Shown piece after piece: positions 1 to 8,769 of a DNA stretch of 64,000 bases. Each line of letters begins with the position of its first letter. Within the stretch, counting starts at the first letter, position 1. Below the pieces are notes generated by a model. That model saw only the letters and a program-made list of their open reading frames with translations, ran no database searches and was not told the origin of the DNA. Source of the DNA: Pseudorhodobacter wandonensis (GTDB lineage: Bacteria > Pseudomonadota > Alphaproteobacteria > Rhodobacterales > Rhodobacteraceae); NCBI RefSeq assembly GCF_001202035.1, contig NZ_LGHT01000031.1, positions 124,001 through 188,000 on the forward strand, in the 5' to 3' direction. Both the position numbers and the translations under genes were made by a program.

Positions 1-1
1 G

Positions 2-1141
2 CCGCTTTTGGTCTTTATTTTGCTGACATTTGCTGTGCCTATCGGGCAGATGCTGTCGCGTTCCTTTACCGATGATAAATTCTCGGCCAATATGGTGGAA
101 CTGGGCAAATGGTTTGATGCCAATGGCAAAGCGGCACCAGATGAGGCCGCCTATGCCGCCCTTGCGGCCGATCTGAAAACCTCGGCCGAAGACCGTAGCG
201 CCGGCAACGTCGGTACGCGCATCAACTACGAACTTCCCGGCACGCGGTCACTGTTTACATCCGCGGCCCGCAAAGCCAGAAACCTTGAGCCCCCCTTTAA
301 AGAGGCCATCCTTGCGCTAGACCCGCAATGGGCGCGCGCCGATCTTTGGGCGGCCATGCGCTCGGCCTCGGCCCCGGCGACGCTTAACTTTTATCAAGCG
401 GCATTGGATCGCCAGATCGGCGCCGATGGTGAATTTGAAGCAGCCCCCGAAAACACCCAGATTTACGTAAAGCTGTTCATCCGTACTTTTGTGATGTCGA
501 TTGTCATCACCGGTTTGTGCCTGCTTTTGGGCTTTCCTATCGCGCATTTGCTGGCGATCTTGCCGCTGCGCCATGCCAGCTTGCTGATGATCCTTGTACT
601 CTTGCCATTCTGGACCTCGCTTTTGGTGCGGACGACAAGCTGGATGGTTTTGCTGCAAACCCAAGGGGTTATTAACGATCTTCTGGTCTGGCTGCATATC
701 GTGTCTGATGGCGGCCGTCTGGAGATGATGTATAACCAGACCGGTACGATCATTGCGATGACACATATTCTGCTGCCGTTCATGATCTTGCCGCTCTATT
801 CGGTGATGAAGACCATTCCGCCATCTTATGCCCGCGCTGCGCGCAGCCTGGGTGCCACCAGCTGGACCACCTTCCGCCGTATTTACCTGCCGCAAACCAT
901 TTCGGGCATCGGGGCAGGGGGCATTTTGTGTTTTATTCTGGCCGTTGGCTATTACATCACGCCGGCCTTGGTTGGTGGTGCAGATGGTACGCTGATTTCC
1001 AACCAGATCGCCTTCCACATGCAAAAATCGCTGAACTGGTCGCTGGCTGCCGCATTGGCAGGGATGCTCCTGGTTGCCGTGCTCATCCTTTACTGGGCTT
1101 ACGACCGGATCATCGGCATCGACAATATGAAGTTGGGGTAA
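2..1141 (+). CDS. Polyamine-type ABC transporter permease (PotB-like), 5' end cut by window
   Basis: Inner-membrane permease of a spermidine/putrescine-type ABC importer (PotB/HtuB family). The frame is open to the first base, so the true start lies upstream and the protein is partial at its N-terminus. After the first membrane segment comes a long polar stretch of about 125 residues, then five hydrophobic segments typical of binding-protein-dependent permeases. The EAA-loop region is recognisable near residues 270-300 (ARAARSLGAT, followed by a conserved RIYLPQT). It ends 6 bases before the second permease, so the two form one operon, with the ATPase and binding protein expected upstream. 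The family call is firm. The substrate (polyamine or another cationic amine) is inferred from family only. Confidence 0.9.
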   Translation, partial: PLLVFILLTFAVPIGQMLSRSFTDDKFSANMVELGKWFDANGKAAPDEAAYAALAADLKTSAEDRSAGNVGTRINYELPGTRSLFTSAARKARNLEPPFKEAILALDPQWARADLWAAMRSASAPATLNFYQAALDRQIGADGEFEAAPENTQIYVKLFIRTFVMSIVITGLCLLLGFPIAHLLAILPLRHASLLMILVLLPFWTSLLVRTTSWMVLLQTQGVINDLLVWLHIVSDGGRLEMMYNQTGTIIAMTHILLPFMILPLYSVMKTIPPSYARAARSLGATSWTTFRRIYLPQTISGIGAGGILCFILAVGYYITPALVGGADGTLISNQIAFHMQKSLNWSLAAALAGMLLVAVLILYWAYDRIIGIDNMKLG

Positions 1142-1147
1142 CTATAT

Positions 1148-2059
1148 ATGGCACTTCCTATTTACGCAGACCCGCTTGAGCGCGCATGGTACTACTCATA
1201 CCGCGTGATCTGTGCGCTGATCTTTATCTTTCTGATTGCGCCTATCCTGATCATCATGCCGCTGTCGTTCAACTATCAGCCGTATTTTACCTTTAGCCCC
1301 GAAATGCTGCGGCTAGACCCTGACGCCTATTCGTTGCGCTGGTATGACAACCTGCTGACCTTTGGCATGTCAGCCCCCGATGCCTTGCGTGATAGCAGCT
1401 GGTGGTCGGATGTGTGGCACAATGCGAAATGGGTGCAGGCGGCGAAAAATTCGATCATCGTCGGGTTCTTTGCGACAATCGTTGCCACGGTTTTGGGCAC
1501 CATCGCCGCGATGGGCCTGTCGCGCCCTGAAATGCCGTTTCGCAAGCTGATCATGGCGATCCTCATTTCGCCTATGATCGTGCCGATCATCATTACCGCT
1601 ACGGGCCTGTTTTTCTTTTACTCGGACATCGGGCTGTCGGGCACCTATTTCGGCCTGATCATGGCGCATGCGACATTGGGTATTCCCTTTGTTATCATCA
1701 CGGTAACGGCCACGATGATGGGGTTTGACCGCAGCCTGATCCGTGCCGCGCAAAACATGGGTGCGGGGCCTGTAACCACCTTCTTTAAAGTGCAACTGCC
1801 GCTAATCACCCCCGGCGTTGTTTCGGGTGGCTTGTTCGCCTTTGTGACCTCATTTGACGAGGTTGTTGTGGTGCTGTTCGTTGGTAGCCACGAACAACAA
1901 ACCATTCCGCGCCAGATGTGGAACGGTATCCGCGAGCAAATCAGCCCCTCGATTCTGGCTGTGGCGACGATCCTTGTGATCTTCTCTATCTGCTTGTTGA
2001 CTGTGGTCGAATTGCTGCGCCGCCGGTCTGAACGTCTGCGCGGGGTTACGCCGTCATAA
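1148..2059 (+). CDS. Polyamine-type ABC transporter permease (PotC-like)
   Basis: Second permease of the importer, 303 residues and the usual PotC length. Hydrophobic segments lie near residues 15-40, 95-120, 130-160, 170-195, 225-245 and 270-290. The EAA loop is seen around residues 195-215 (RAAQNMGAGPVTTFFKVQLP). It starts 6 bases after the PotB-like gene and is the last gene of the operon, followed at once by a strong intrinsic terminator. Between the first and second segments there is an insert of roughly 50 polar residues (30-80), matching the enlarged periplasmic loop of its partner. The substrate cannot be read from the sequence. Confidence 0.9.
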   Translation: MALPIYADPLERAWYYSYRVICALIFIFLIAPILIIMPLSFNYQPYFTFSPEMLRLDPDAYSLRWYDNLLTFGMSAPDALRDSSWWSDVWHNAKWVQAAKNSIIVGFFATIVATVLGTIAAMGLSRPEMPFRKLIMAILISPMIVPIIITATGLFFFYSDIGLSGTYFGLIMAHATLGIPFVIITVTATMMGFDRSLIRAAQNMGAGPVTTFFKVQLPLITPGVVSGGLFAFVTSFDEVVVVLFVGSHEQQTIPRQMWNGIREQISPSILAVATILVIFSICLLTVVELLRRRSERLRGVTPS

Positions 2060-2084
2060 ACCGCGCTAAACATTCCAGAGATAG

Positions 2085-2116
2085 GGCCGGTGCAGCGTTC
2101 TGCCCCGGCCTTTTTT
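2085..2116 (+). terminator. Rho-independent terminator of the permease operon
   Basis: An 11-base-pair stem (GGCCGGTGCAG pairing with CTGCCCCGGCC, one mismatch) with a four-base loop CGTT is followed directly by six T. It lies 25 bases after the PotC-like stop codon and separates this operon from the convergent AEC gene. Confidence 0.88.
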
Positions 2117-2133
2117 AAGGCCCGTCCCGCCAA

Positions 2134-3069
2134 TTACGGCAAGACATGCAGCCAACCCCAAGCCGTGATGATCGTGCCCGCAGTGGCCAGCAAAACGGTC
2201 GAGGCCGCAACCCGTTTTGCCACGCCATACATATTGGCAAACAAAAACGCATTTACGCCCGGCGCCATTGCTGCCGTTATCACGGCCGAGCGCATCTGAT
2301 CGGTGTTCAGGCCCAATGCGTGGCCCAACCCAAAGGTGATCGCCGGGTGAATAATCAAGGTCAGCAGGCTAAGATAGGCGATGGTTTTCATATCGCCTTC
2401 GGGCCTGTAGCGCAGCAAAACGCCGCCCAACCCGAACAAGGCTGCAGGAATCGCCGCCTTGACCATCATATCCACCGCCGAGGTGACGACGCCCGGCAAA
2501 GGCAACCCTGTCAGGTTGACGGCAAAGCCGCACAAGATGCCGATTACCAAAGGTTGGGTAAAGATCGATTTCAGAACCCGCTGCGCCAATGCCGCCTTGG
2601 CAAGTCCTTCGCCACGGCTGCGCACGATTTCCATCAATGTGATCCCGATACCGTAAAGAACCGGCGAATGGATGGAAATAATCGCATAGTTTCCCGCCAA
2701 AGCCTCGGCGCCATAGGCGCGTTCGGTGATTGGCAGGCCTAGTAGCAACGAGTTGGAAAAGCTGGCGACGAAAGCAATCGCAACAGCATCGGCAGGTGAG
2801 CGGTCAAACAAAAGCCGCGCGCCGAAATACCCCAAGGCCCCCGCTGCCAAGGCGCCGCTATAAAAACTGATCAACAGCGCAGGGTCATAGCTTTGGGCCA
2901 GATCAAGCTTGCTAACCGATCGAAACAGCAAAACCGGCACGGCAAAATTCTGGGCAAAGCGCATGATGCCATTAACCGCTGCAGCGTCTACGATCTTGCG
3001 CCATGCTGCGAAATAGCCCGCACCGATAATCAGGAAAACCGGCAGGATGACGTCTAGCAGGGCATTCAT
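2134..3069 (-). CDS. AEC family transporter (auxin efflux carrier type)
   Basis: A 311-residue integral membrane protein with about ten hydrophobic segments in two halves, starting with an amphipathic segment plus the GAGYFAAWRKI stretch typical of the bacterial AEC/malonate-carrier family. A polar break in the middle (near residue 155) separates the five-helix halves. It is the last gene of the minus-strand chain and overlaps the metallo-hydrolase stop/start by four bases (ATGA), so it is translationally coupled to it. Members export or import small organic anions. The substrate here is unknown. Confidence 0.85.
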   Translation of the reverse strand: MNALLDVILPVFLIIGAGYFAAWRKIVDAAAVNGIMRFAQNFAVPVLLFRSVSKLDLAQSYDPALLISFYSGALAAGALGYFGARLLFDRSPADAVAIAFVASFSNSLLLGLPITERAYGAEALAGNYAIISIHSPVLYGIGITLMEIVRSRGEGLAKAALAQRVLKSIFTQPLVIGILCGFAVNLTGLPLPGVVTSAVDMMVKAAIPAALFGLGGVLLRYRPEGDMKTIAYLSLLTLIIHPAITFGLGHALGLNTDQMRSAVITAAMAPGVNAFLFANMYGVAKRVAASTVLLATAGTIITAWGWLHVLP

Positions 3070-3872
3070 ACGGGTGCGTCAATCTCTAGGATCATGCCAT
3101 CAAAGGCGGGGGTGATATGGGGCGGCGTCTCGGCCTCGACCGTCGCGTAATCAAGGTCGATATGCATATTCGTCAGCACCGCCTGTTTGGGGGCCGCACG
3201 GGCGATCCATTCCAGTGTAAGGTCAAGATGCGCGTGGGTTGGATGCGGCTTGCGGCGCAGGGCGTCAACCACCCAAACCTCTAGCCCATCCAGCATTTTC
3301 CACGCCTTATCCGGAATTGCCACGACATCGGGCACATACGCCAGGCCGCCAACCCGAAAGCCAAGCGCATCCATAGAGCCGTGATCAACAACGAAAGGCT
3401 GCAACACCAGATCGCCGCCTTTGCCTGTCACAGTGACCGGCCCGTCCAACAGGTGCAGATCAAGGATCGGGGGGTAGGGCGAACCGGGAAGCTGCGAAAA
3501 CACATATGCAAAGCGGTTGCGCAAGGCGGTTTGCGTGGATGTATCGGCCCAGACCGGCAAGCGCCCGTGCATGTTGAAAACAATCTGGCGCAGGTCATCG
3601 ATGCCATGCGTGTGGTCGGCATGGGCGTGGGTAAACAACACGCCGTCCAATGTACCAACACCCGCATCCAGCAATTGTTCGCGCATATCAGGCGAGCAAT
3701 CGATCAGCACGCGGGTGATGCCCGCATCGGTCACGCGTTCGACCAGCATGGAACAGCGGCGGCGGCGGTTTTTCGGGTTTTTCGGGTCACAGTCGCCCCA
3801 AAGCCCACCCAAGCGCGGCACCCCGCCGGAAGAGCCACAGCCAAGAATGGTAAAGCGGAGTTTCGCGGTCAT
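3066..3872 (-). CDS. MBL-fold metallo-hydrolase (PhnP-like)
   Basis: A 268-residue metallo-beta-lactamase-fold protein. The metal-binding motif THAHADH is at residues 81-87, and a later VDHGSMDALGF stretch supplies the next histidine. An N-terminal GCGSSGGVPR segment is typical of the PhnP/cyclic phosphodiesterase subgroup that follows tatD in many alphaproteobacteria. The start overlaps the tatD stop by four bases (3869-3872). The likely activity is phosphodiester hydrolysis on a small nucleotide-like substrate. The exact substrate is not known for this chromosomal subgroup. Confidence 0.88.
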   Translation of the reverse strand: MTAKLRFTILGCGSSGGVPRLGGLWGDCDPKNPKNRRRRCSMLVERVTDAGITRVLIDCSPDMREQLLDAGVGTLDGVLFTHAHADHTHGIDDLRQIVFNMHGRLPVWADTSTQTALRNRFAYVFSQLPGSPYPPILDLHLLDGPVTVTGKGGDLVLQPFVVDHGSMDALGFRVGGLAYVPDVVAIPDKAWKMLDGLEVWVVDALRRKPHPTHAHLDLTLEWIARAAPKQAVLTNMHIDLDYATVEAETPPHITPAFDGMILEIDAPV

Positions 3873-4663
3873 GCTGCTTTGGCTTTCCAGAACAAACGGT
3901 CGAAATTGGCGCAGGTGGCGGCCGCGAAATCGGGTAGCGCCATGCCAAAAACCTCGGCCCCGACCTTGGCAGTGTGGGCCGTGTAGGCGGGTTCATTGCG
4001 TCGGCCGCGATGGGGTGGGGGTGCAAGATAGGGGCTGTCGGTTTCCAGCAAAATCCGGTCCAGCGGGGCGGCGGCAAAGATGTCGCGCAGATCGCCCGAT
4101 TTGGGAAAGGCCGCGATGCCTGACATCGATAAGTAGAACCCTAAGTCGAGCGCCGCGCGCCCCAGTTCGGCGCTGGACGAAAAGCAGTGCATGACGCAGG
4201 TATAGGCGCCTTTGCGGTGCTCATCGGCCAAAATCTCGGCCATATCATCATCGGCGGCGCGGGCATGAATGATCAGCGGCAGTTTGGTTTCGCGCGCTGC
4301 GGTGATATGGATGCGCAGGCTTTCGCGCTGCATGGCTGCACTTTCGGCGGTATAGTGGTAATCAAGCCCGGACTCGCCAATGCCTATAAATTTCGGATGC
4401 TGGGCAAGGGCGACGAGCTGGTCGACGGTTGCCATCGGCTCGGTTGCCACGCTCATCGGGTGGGTGCCTGCGGCGTAAAACACCGACGGGTTTGCCTCGG
4501 CAATCGCGCGGACGGCGGGTTCGTTTTTCAACTTGGTGCAGATTGTGACCATGCGGGTCACGCCGGCGGCATGGGCGCGGGCGATAATCTCGGGCAGCTC
4601 GCCCTCAAAATCGGGGAAGTCGAGATGGCAGTGGCTGTCTACGATTTGCACAGGGTTGGTCAT
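3869..4663 (-). CDS. tatD: TatD family metal-dependent hydrolase (deoxyribonuclease)
   Basis: A 264-residue TIM-barrel metallo-hydrolase. The first metal motif HCH is at residues 11-13, the catalytic Glu lies in GIGESGLDYHY near residue 97, and ETDSPYLAP occurs towards the end. All are diagnostic of TatD/YcfH. It lies three bases after the holB stop and overlaps the metallo-hydrolase, so it belongs to the tmk-holB-tatD operon. TatD proteins are 3'-5' exonucleases linked to DNA repair and quality control. In many alphaproteobacteria a metG gene lies between holB and tatD. It is absent here. Confidence 0.92.
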   Translation of the reverse strand: MTNPVQIVDSHCHLDFPDFEGELPEIIARAHAAGVTRMVTICTKLKNEPAVRAIAEANPSVFYAAGTHPMSVATEPMATVDQLVALAQHPKFIGIGESGLDYHYTAESAAMQRESLRIHITAARETKLPLIIHARAADDDMAEILADEHRKGAYTCVMHCFSSSAELGRAALDLGFYLSMSGIAAFPKSGDLRDIFAAAPLDRILLETDSPYLAPPPHRGRRNEPAYTAHTAKVGAEVFGMALPDFAAATCANFDRLFWKAKAA

Positions 4664-4666
4664 GGC

Positions 4667-5806
4667 TCACCTCTGGGCGAGCATTCCCGCCGTCTGATCT
4701 ATCTGTAGAACCATATCCATGAGAAGCGCGGCAGGGTCAAGGTTTACGGCCCGGCCACGACGCGCGCGGTTGGCCAAACCTTGGGCCAGATCGGCCCAGC
4801 GGCGGGCGGCATCGGGGGTGGGTGACAGGCGGGCAATCAGTTCGGCCTCGCCCGGGGCGGCCTCGGGGGGGCAATAGCCAAGCGTGCCTGCGCGGGCAAG
4901 GCGGGCCAGAAACAGGTCGATCAGCATGAGCAGCAGGTCGAATTTTTCCTCATTGCCACGGCCTGCACCGATTTCGGCAAGGGCCTGCGCGCGGCCCCGG
5001 TCCAACCGTGGCATGGTGGCAAACAGCGAAACCAGCCCTGCATAAAGCTTCATCCCGTCAAGGCTCATAATCCGGATTGCTTCGCCCACAGACCCGCCCG
5101 AAAGCTCGGCCAAGGGCACGGGGTTTTCGGGGGCGTCACCCGTCACAGCCAAGGCTGTTGCCATATCAGCGGCATTCAAAGGGGCCAGTCGCAGCTCGCG
5201 GCAGCGCGAGCGGATGGTGGGCAGCAGTTTGGATGGCTGGTGGCTGATCAGCAGCAAGGTCACATTCGGCGGCGGTTCTTCCAGCAGTTTTAGCAGCGCG
5301 TTCGCGGCGGCGGTGTTCATTTCATCCACCGCGTCGATGATTGCCACGCGGCGGCCACCATCGGCCGAGGACAGCGAGAAATAGTTTTTCAGCTTGCGCA
5401 CCTCATCCACGGTGATCATGGATTTCAGCTTGCGGGCGGTATCATCCCAGGCACGGCGCAGCAAAAACAGGCGCGGCTCGGACAGTGCGGCAAGCCGGTG
5501 CGAGACTGGGTGATCGGCGGGAATATCAAGGGTTTCCGGCGGTTCGGGGGCGAACATGCCGCCGTCATCTTCGGGCGTGGCCAGCAGAAAGCGCGCGATT
5601 TTCCATGCCAGCGTTGCCTTGCCAAGCCCAAGCGGGCCAGTGATCATCCAGCCGTGGTGCAGCTTGCCCGCGCGGTAGGCATCAAGGAATGCGGCCTCGG
5701 CTTTGTGGCGGCCAATCAGGGTGGTGGTTTCGCGCGGATGCGGCGCACCTGTCACCCGGTCGGGTTCGGGGCGGTCCTCAAGGGCGACTTTGGGTGCGCG
5801 GCTCAT
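4667..5806 (-). CDS. holB: DNA polymerase III subunit delta'
   Basis: Clamp-loader subunit, 379 residues, AAA+ fold. The Walker A motif is GPLGLGKA (residues 57-64), a DEMNTAAANALLKLLEEPP block marks the Walker B/sensor region, and an SRC motif (TIRSRCREL) matches the clamp-loader arginine finger region. It lacks a clear long N-terminal zinc module, as is usual for delta'. Its ATG overlaps the tmk stop by four bases (5803-5806), placing both in one operon for DNA precursor supply and replication. The start is 5' of the conserved RHKAEAAFLDAYR segment, so the first 30 residues are less certain. Confidence 0.92.
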   Translation of the reverse strand: MSRAPKVALEDRPEPDRVTGAPHPRETTTLIGRHKAEAAFLDAYRAGKLHHGWMITGPLGLGKATLAWKIARFLLATPEDDGGMFAPEPPETLDIPADHPVSHRLAALSEPRLFLLRRAWDDTARKLKSMITVDEVRKLKNYFSLSSADGGRRVAIIDAVDEMNTAAANALLKLLEEPPPNVTLLLISHQPSKLLPTIRSRCRELRLAPLNAADMATALAVTGDAPENPVPLAELSGGSVGEAIRIMSLDGMKLYAGLVSLFATMPRLDRGRAQALAEIGAGRGNEEKFDLLLMLIDLFLARLARAGTLGYCPPEAAPGEAELIARLSPTPDAARRWADLAQGLANRARRGRAVNLDPAALLMDMVLQIDQTAGMLAQR

Positions 5807-6450
5807 GCCAGTTTGGCCATGGCTGCGGCCAAGACATCGGCGGCGATGGCGGCGGGGTCACCCGCGCCGTCGATCACGGCAAAGCGGGGGTGCGCGGCGG
5901 CGAGGGCAAGAAAGCCGTCGCGCATACGAGCCTGCATGGCGGTGCCCATATCTTCGAACCGCAATTCCGAGCCTGCACGCGCGATGGCGCGGGAATGTCC
6001 GGTTTCGGCGTCAATATCGATCAGGATCGTCAGGTCGGGTTCAACGCCAATCATGCGGCTGTGCAAGTCATCGACCATCGCCCTCAAATCGGCCCCTGTG
6101 CCACGGCGAATGCCTTGGTACATGCGGGTGCTATCGGCAAAGCGGTCGGTGATCACCACCTCGCCACGCGCAATGGCGGGGCGGATGGTTTTTTCCAGAT
6201 GGTCACGGCGGGCGGCGGTGAACAGCAATATCTCGGTTTCGGGCGACCAGCGATCAGGGTCGCCTTCCAGCACAAGACGGCGGATATCTTCGGCGCCCGG
6301 GCTGCCACCGGGTTCACGCGTCAGCAAAACGCTGTGACCCAGCCCGCGCAACGCCTCGGCCAGCAAACGCGCCTGCGTGCTTTTGCCCGAGCCGTCGATG
6401 CCTTCAAAGCTGATGAAAAGCCCCGCCTTGGTCAGATCAGTCGCAGCCAT
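5803..6450 (-). CDS. tmk: Thymidylate kinase
   Basis: Phosphorylates dTMP to dTDP. The P-loop GIDGSGKS is at residues 17-24 of the 215-residue product, and the DRFADSTRMYQG motif and an arginine-rich lid follow. The start at 6450 leaves one base after the dacC stop. An in-frame ATG at 6471 would add seven residues and overlap dacC. Neither start has a clear ribosome-binding site, so coupling to dacC translation is likely. Its neighbours dacC and holB are the standard alphaproteobacterial context. A second, unrelated thymidylate-kinase-like domain occurs in the polysaccharide locus at 13551-15425. Confidence 0.92.
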   Translation of the reverse strand: MAATDLTKAGLFISFEGIDGSGKSTQARLLAEALRGLGHSVLLTREPGGSPGAEDIRRLVLEGDPDRWSPETEILLFTAARRDHLEKTIRPAIARGEVVITDRFADSTRMYQGIRRGTGADLRAMVDDLHSRMIGVEPDLTILIDIDAETGHSRAIARAGSELRFEDMGTAMQARMRDGFLALAAAHPRFAVIDGAGDPAAIAADVLAAAMAKLA

Positions 6451-6451
6451 A

Positions 6452-7606
6452 TTATGTGGCCGGTTCGGCATCGGTTAGAAAGCGTTTTTGCAAAACCAGC
6501 GCCGCTTGTTGTAAATGCTGCAAAAAGCCGGCCTGGCCAACGGCGGATTGGGTCAGCAAGGGGATGCGGCGTTCGGGCAATTCGGGCACGGTGATGATCA
6601 ACTCGCCAACCTCGGCCCCTGCCGCAAAAGGGGCTTTCAGCGGGCCGGTATAGCGTACCTCGGCCTTAACCCCATCTTGCACAATCGCCGGGACCAGCAT
6701 TGCCACATCTTGCGACGCGACCAACCCTACGGATTTGACAGACCCCAGCCAAACGTCAGCCTCGGTGATCGGATCGCCGGCTTTAACCACCGTTTTCAAA
6801 ACGAACTGGCGAAAAGCCCAGCTCATCATACGGTCAGCTTCCTCGGCCCGTTCGTTTTCCGAGGCCATGCCGGACAGCACAAAGATCACGCGGCGGTCGC
6901 CTTGCTTGGCCGAGCCGACAAGGCCATAGCCTGCCTCTTCGGTGTGGCCGGTTTTCATGCCATCAGCGCCGCCGCCCAGTTTCAGCATTGGGTTGCGGTT
7001 GTGGCGGTTGGCGGGGGCGCGATCGGCGTAGTTGAATTCGGTCTCGGAGAAGATCGGGTAATATTCCGGGAATTCGGTAATCAGGCGCAGCGCCAGAATG
7101 CCAAGGTCGCGCATCGACATGCGCTGCCCCGGATCAGGCCAACCAGAGGCATTGGCGAATTGCGAGTTGGTCATTCCCAAAGCGCTGGCGCGTTCTGTCA
7201 TTTGGCGGGCAAAGGCCTCTTCTGTGCCGGCAAGCCCTTCGGCGACGACAACACAGGCGTCATTGCCCGAATTGATGATGATCCCATGGATCAGATCACG
7301 CACTGTGGGGCGGTCACGTTCGTTCAAGAACATGGTTGAGCCGGCCATATCCTTGGCGCGGGTCGAGACGTTGAACGTCGTTTCCATTGACACGCGCCCG
7401 TCGCGCAGCGCCTCAAACAGCATGTTCAGCGTCATCAGCTTGGACATCGACGCAGGCGGCAAGGATTCGTCGGCGTTTTTATCCATCAACACCGTTTGGG
7501 TTGCCATGTCATAGACCCAGGCAGCCTTGGCCCGCGTTTCAAAGGCCTGCGCCTGCCCGATGAACGGCAATAGGGCAAGCACGCATAAAAAGCGTTTGAA
7601 TAACAT
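6452..7606 (-). CDS. dacC: D-alanyl-D-alanine carboxypeptidase (penicillin-binding protein 5/6 family)
   Basis: A 384-residue serine DD-carboxypeptidase that trims peptidoglycan pentapeptides in the periplasm. A signal peptide ends near residue 21. The three active-site motifs are present: SMSK (53-56), SGN (113-115) and KTG (217-219). A C-terminal beta domain and a hydrophobic tail helix follow. The start at 7606 is preceded by AAGGAG six bases upstream, which is better than the TTG five codons earlier. It follows the SPOR lipoprotein gene, both dealing with the cell wall. Confidence 0.92.
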   Translation of the reverse strand: MLFKRFLCVLALLPFIGQAQAFETRAKAAWVYDMATQTVLMDKNADESLPPASMSKLMTLNMLFEALRDGRVSMETTFNVSTRAKDMAGSTMFLNERDRPTVRDLIHGIIINSGNDACVVVAEGLAGTEEAFARQMTERASALGMTNSQFANASGWPDPGQRMSMRDLGILALRLITEFPEYYPIFSETEFNYADRAPANRHNRNPMLKLGGGADGMKTGHTEEAGYGLVGSAKQGDRRVIFVLSGMASENERAEEADRMMSWAFRQFVLKTVVKAGDPITEADVWLGSVKSVGLVASQDVAMLVPAIVQDGVKAEVRYTGPLKAPFAAGAEVGELIITVPELPERRIPLLTQSAVGQAGFLQHLQQAALVLQKRFLTDAEPAT

Positions 7607-7678
7607 GGGTGGCTCCTTCAATTCTCAAATCCGCGAAGTTTCAGGGCGGCTATGTTTGGCGGCGGGTCCTTGGGGGGA

Positions 7679-8545
7679 TTAGCGCGAAAGATAATAGGCG
7701 TCAGTAAAGCCCAACCCTTTGACCTTGGTCAATGTCGCATCACGTGCATTTGACGGCGCGGGGCCTGCAGTGACACGCCAGAAGGTTTTGCCTTGGCTGC
7801 TGTCTTTGGTTACGCTGGCTGCGATGCCAGCCTTCGTCAACGTGCTGGCGGCGCGGTTGGCGTTGGCTTCGACGCTGAAAATGCCGATCTGGATCATGGC
7901 CTTTCCGCTTGCCGCAGCCGGCTGTTGCGCCGGTTTTGCTGCGGGCGTGGCCGTGGGGGTTGCCGAGGCGGTATTTGTTATAGGCTGTGCATCGACCTTA
8001 TCGAGCGCAGCCCCTGCCGCGGTAACCGCGCCCAATGACGATGTTTGCACGGCCTCATTGGCGTCAAGGATCGGGCGTGCGGCATCTGGCGTTTCGGCTT
8101 TGGCCTCTTCGCGGCGCAAGGCGGTTACGTTCAGCTTGGTCGGATTGCCTGCCAGAATATCCAAGGCGGCAGCGGCATCAGATGAAATCTGTAAGGCAGG
8201 ACCGGGGTTCAAACGTTCACGCCGGAACAGGGCACCGATCACAAATTTGCCATTTGTCGGGTTGCGCAGAATAACGCGCTCGGGGTCTTTGGCATCGGGT
8301 GATGCGACCCAAACGCCCCCAAGCGACGGTCGGCCATCCCAAAGCGCCTCATCCGTAACCTGAAAAACCTGCGGCGCCTCGACATCACGATCAACCAGCC
8401 GCACCGAGGTTTCGGCAGGGGCGCTGTCTTGGGTCGAGTCGGGATTATCGTTGCTTTTAAAGGGGTTCATGCCACTTTGGCACGCGGAAAGGCCAATAGT
8501 TGCGGCCGATACCAGTAAAATCGTCTTAAATGTTGCCCGTACCAT
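7679..8545 (-). CDS. SPOR-domain lipoprotein with degenerate RlpA-like region
   Basis: A 288-residue envelope protein. A lipoprotein signal with lipobox LSAC puts the lipidated Cys at residue 22. Residues about 65-145 resemble the double-psi barrel of RlpA in layout (NGKFVIGALF, SDAAAALDILAG, LNVTALR) but lack the RGPF-type catalytic region. An Ala/Pro/Thr-rich linker leads to a C-terminal SPOR domain (about 213-288), which binds denuded septal glycan. In related bacteria RlpA occupies this place before dacC and tmk, supporting a divergent RlpA homologue. The start has AAGGG six bases upstream. SPOR and lipobox calls are firm. The RlpA relationship is inference. Confidence 0.85.
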   Translation of the reverse strand: MVRATFKTILLVSAATIGLSACQSGMNPFKSNDNPDSTQDSAPAETSVRLVDRDVEAPQVFQVTDEALWDGRPSLGGVWVASPDAKDPERVILRNPTNGKFVIGALFRRERLNPGPALQISSDAAAALDILAGNPTKLNVTALRREEAKAETPDAARPILDANEAVQTSSLGAVTAAGAALDKVDAQPITNTASATPTATPAAKPAQQPAAASGKAMIQIGIFSVEANANRAASTLTKAGIAASVTKDSSQGKTFWRVTAGPAPSNARDATLTKVKGLGFTDAYYLSR

Positions 8546-8769
8546 TCTTAGCCCTTACTGCTGCGCGAATTCTGTGTCGCGCTTGTTTTTTTGCCATCAA
8601 ACTGATGGCCCGCTGCCCGAGAGGCGTAATTCTCTTTGTCGTATCATATAGTGGTGCTGCCCCGGTGGGAAGTGCCGGCCCGGCATTCGGCGGAAATTGG
8701 CAAGCAAAATGCCAAAGCGGGCGCGGGTGCCAATGGTGCACGTGCCGGAATGCCCGTGCTGCAGGTTGA

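Noticed and set aside
8546-8769. Possible tRNA or small RNA among hairpins between the SPOR gene and the flippase
   Set aside because: Several GC-rich inverted repeats occur, but no cloverleaf, T-loop or T-run terminator could be assembled.
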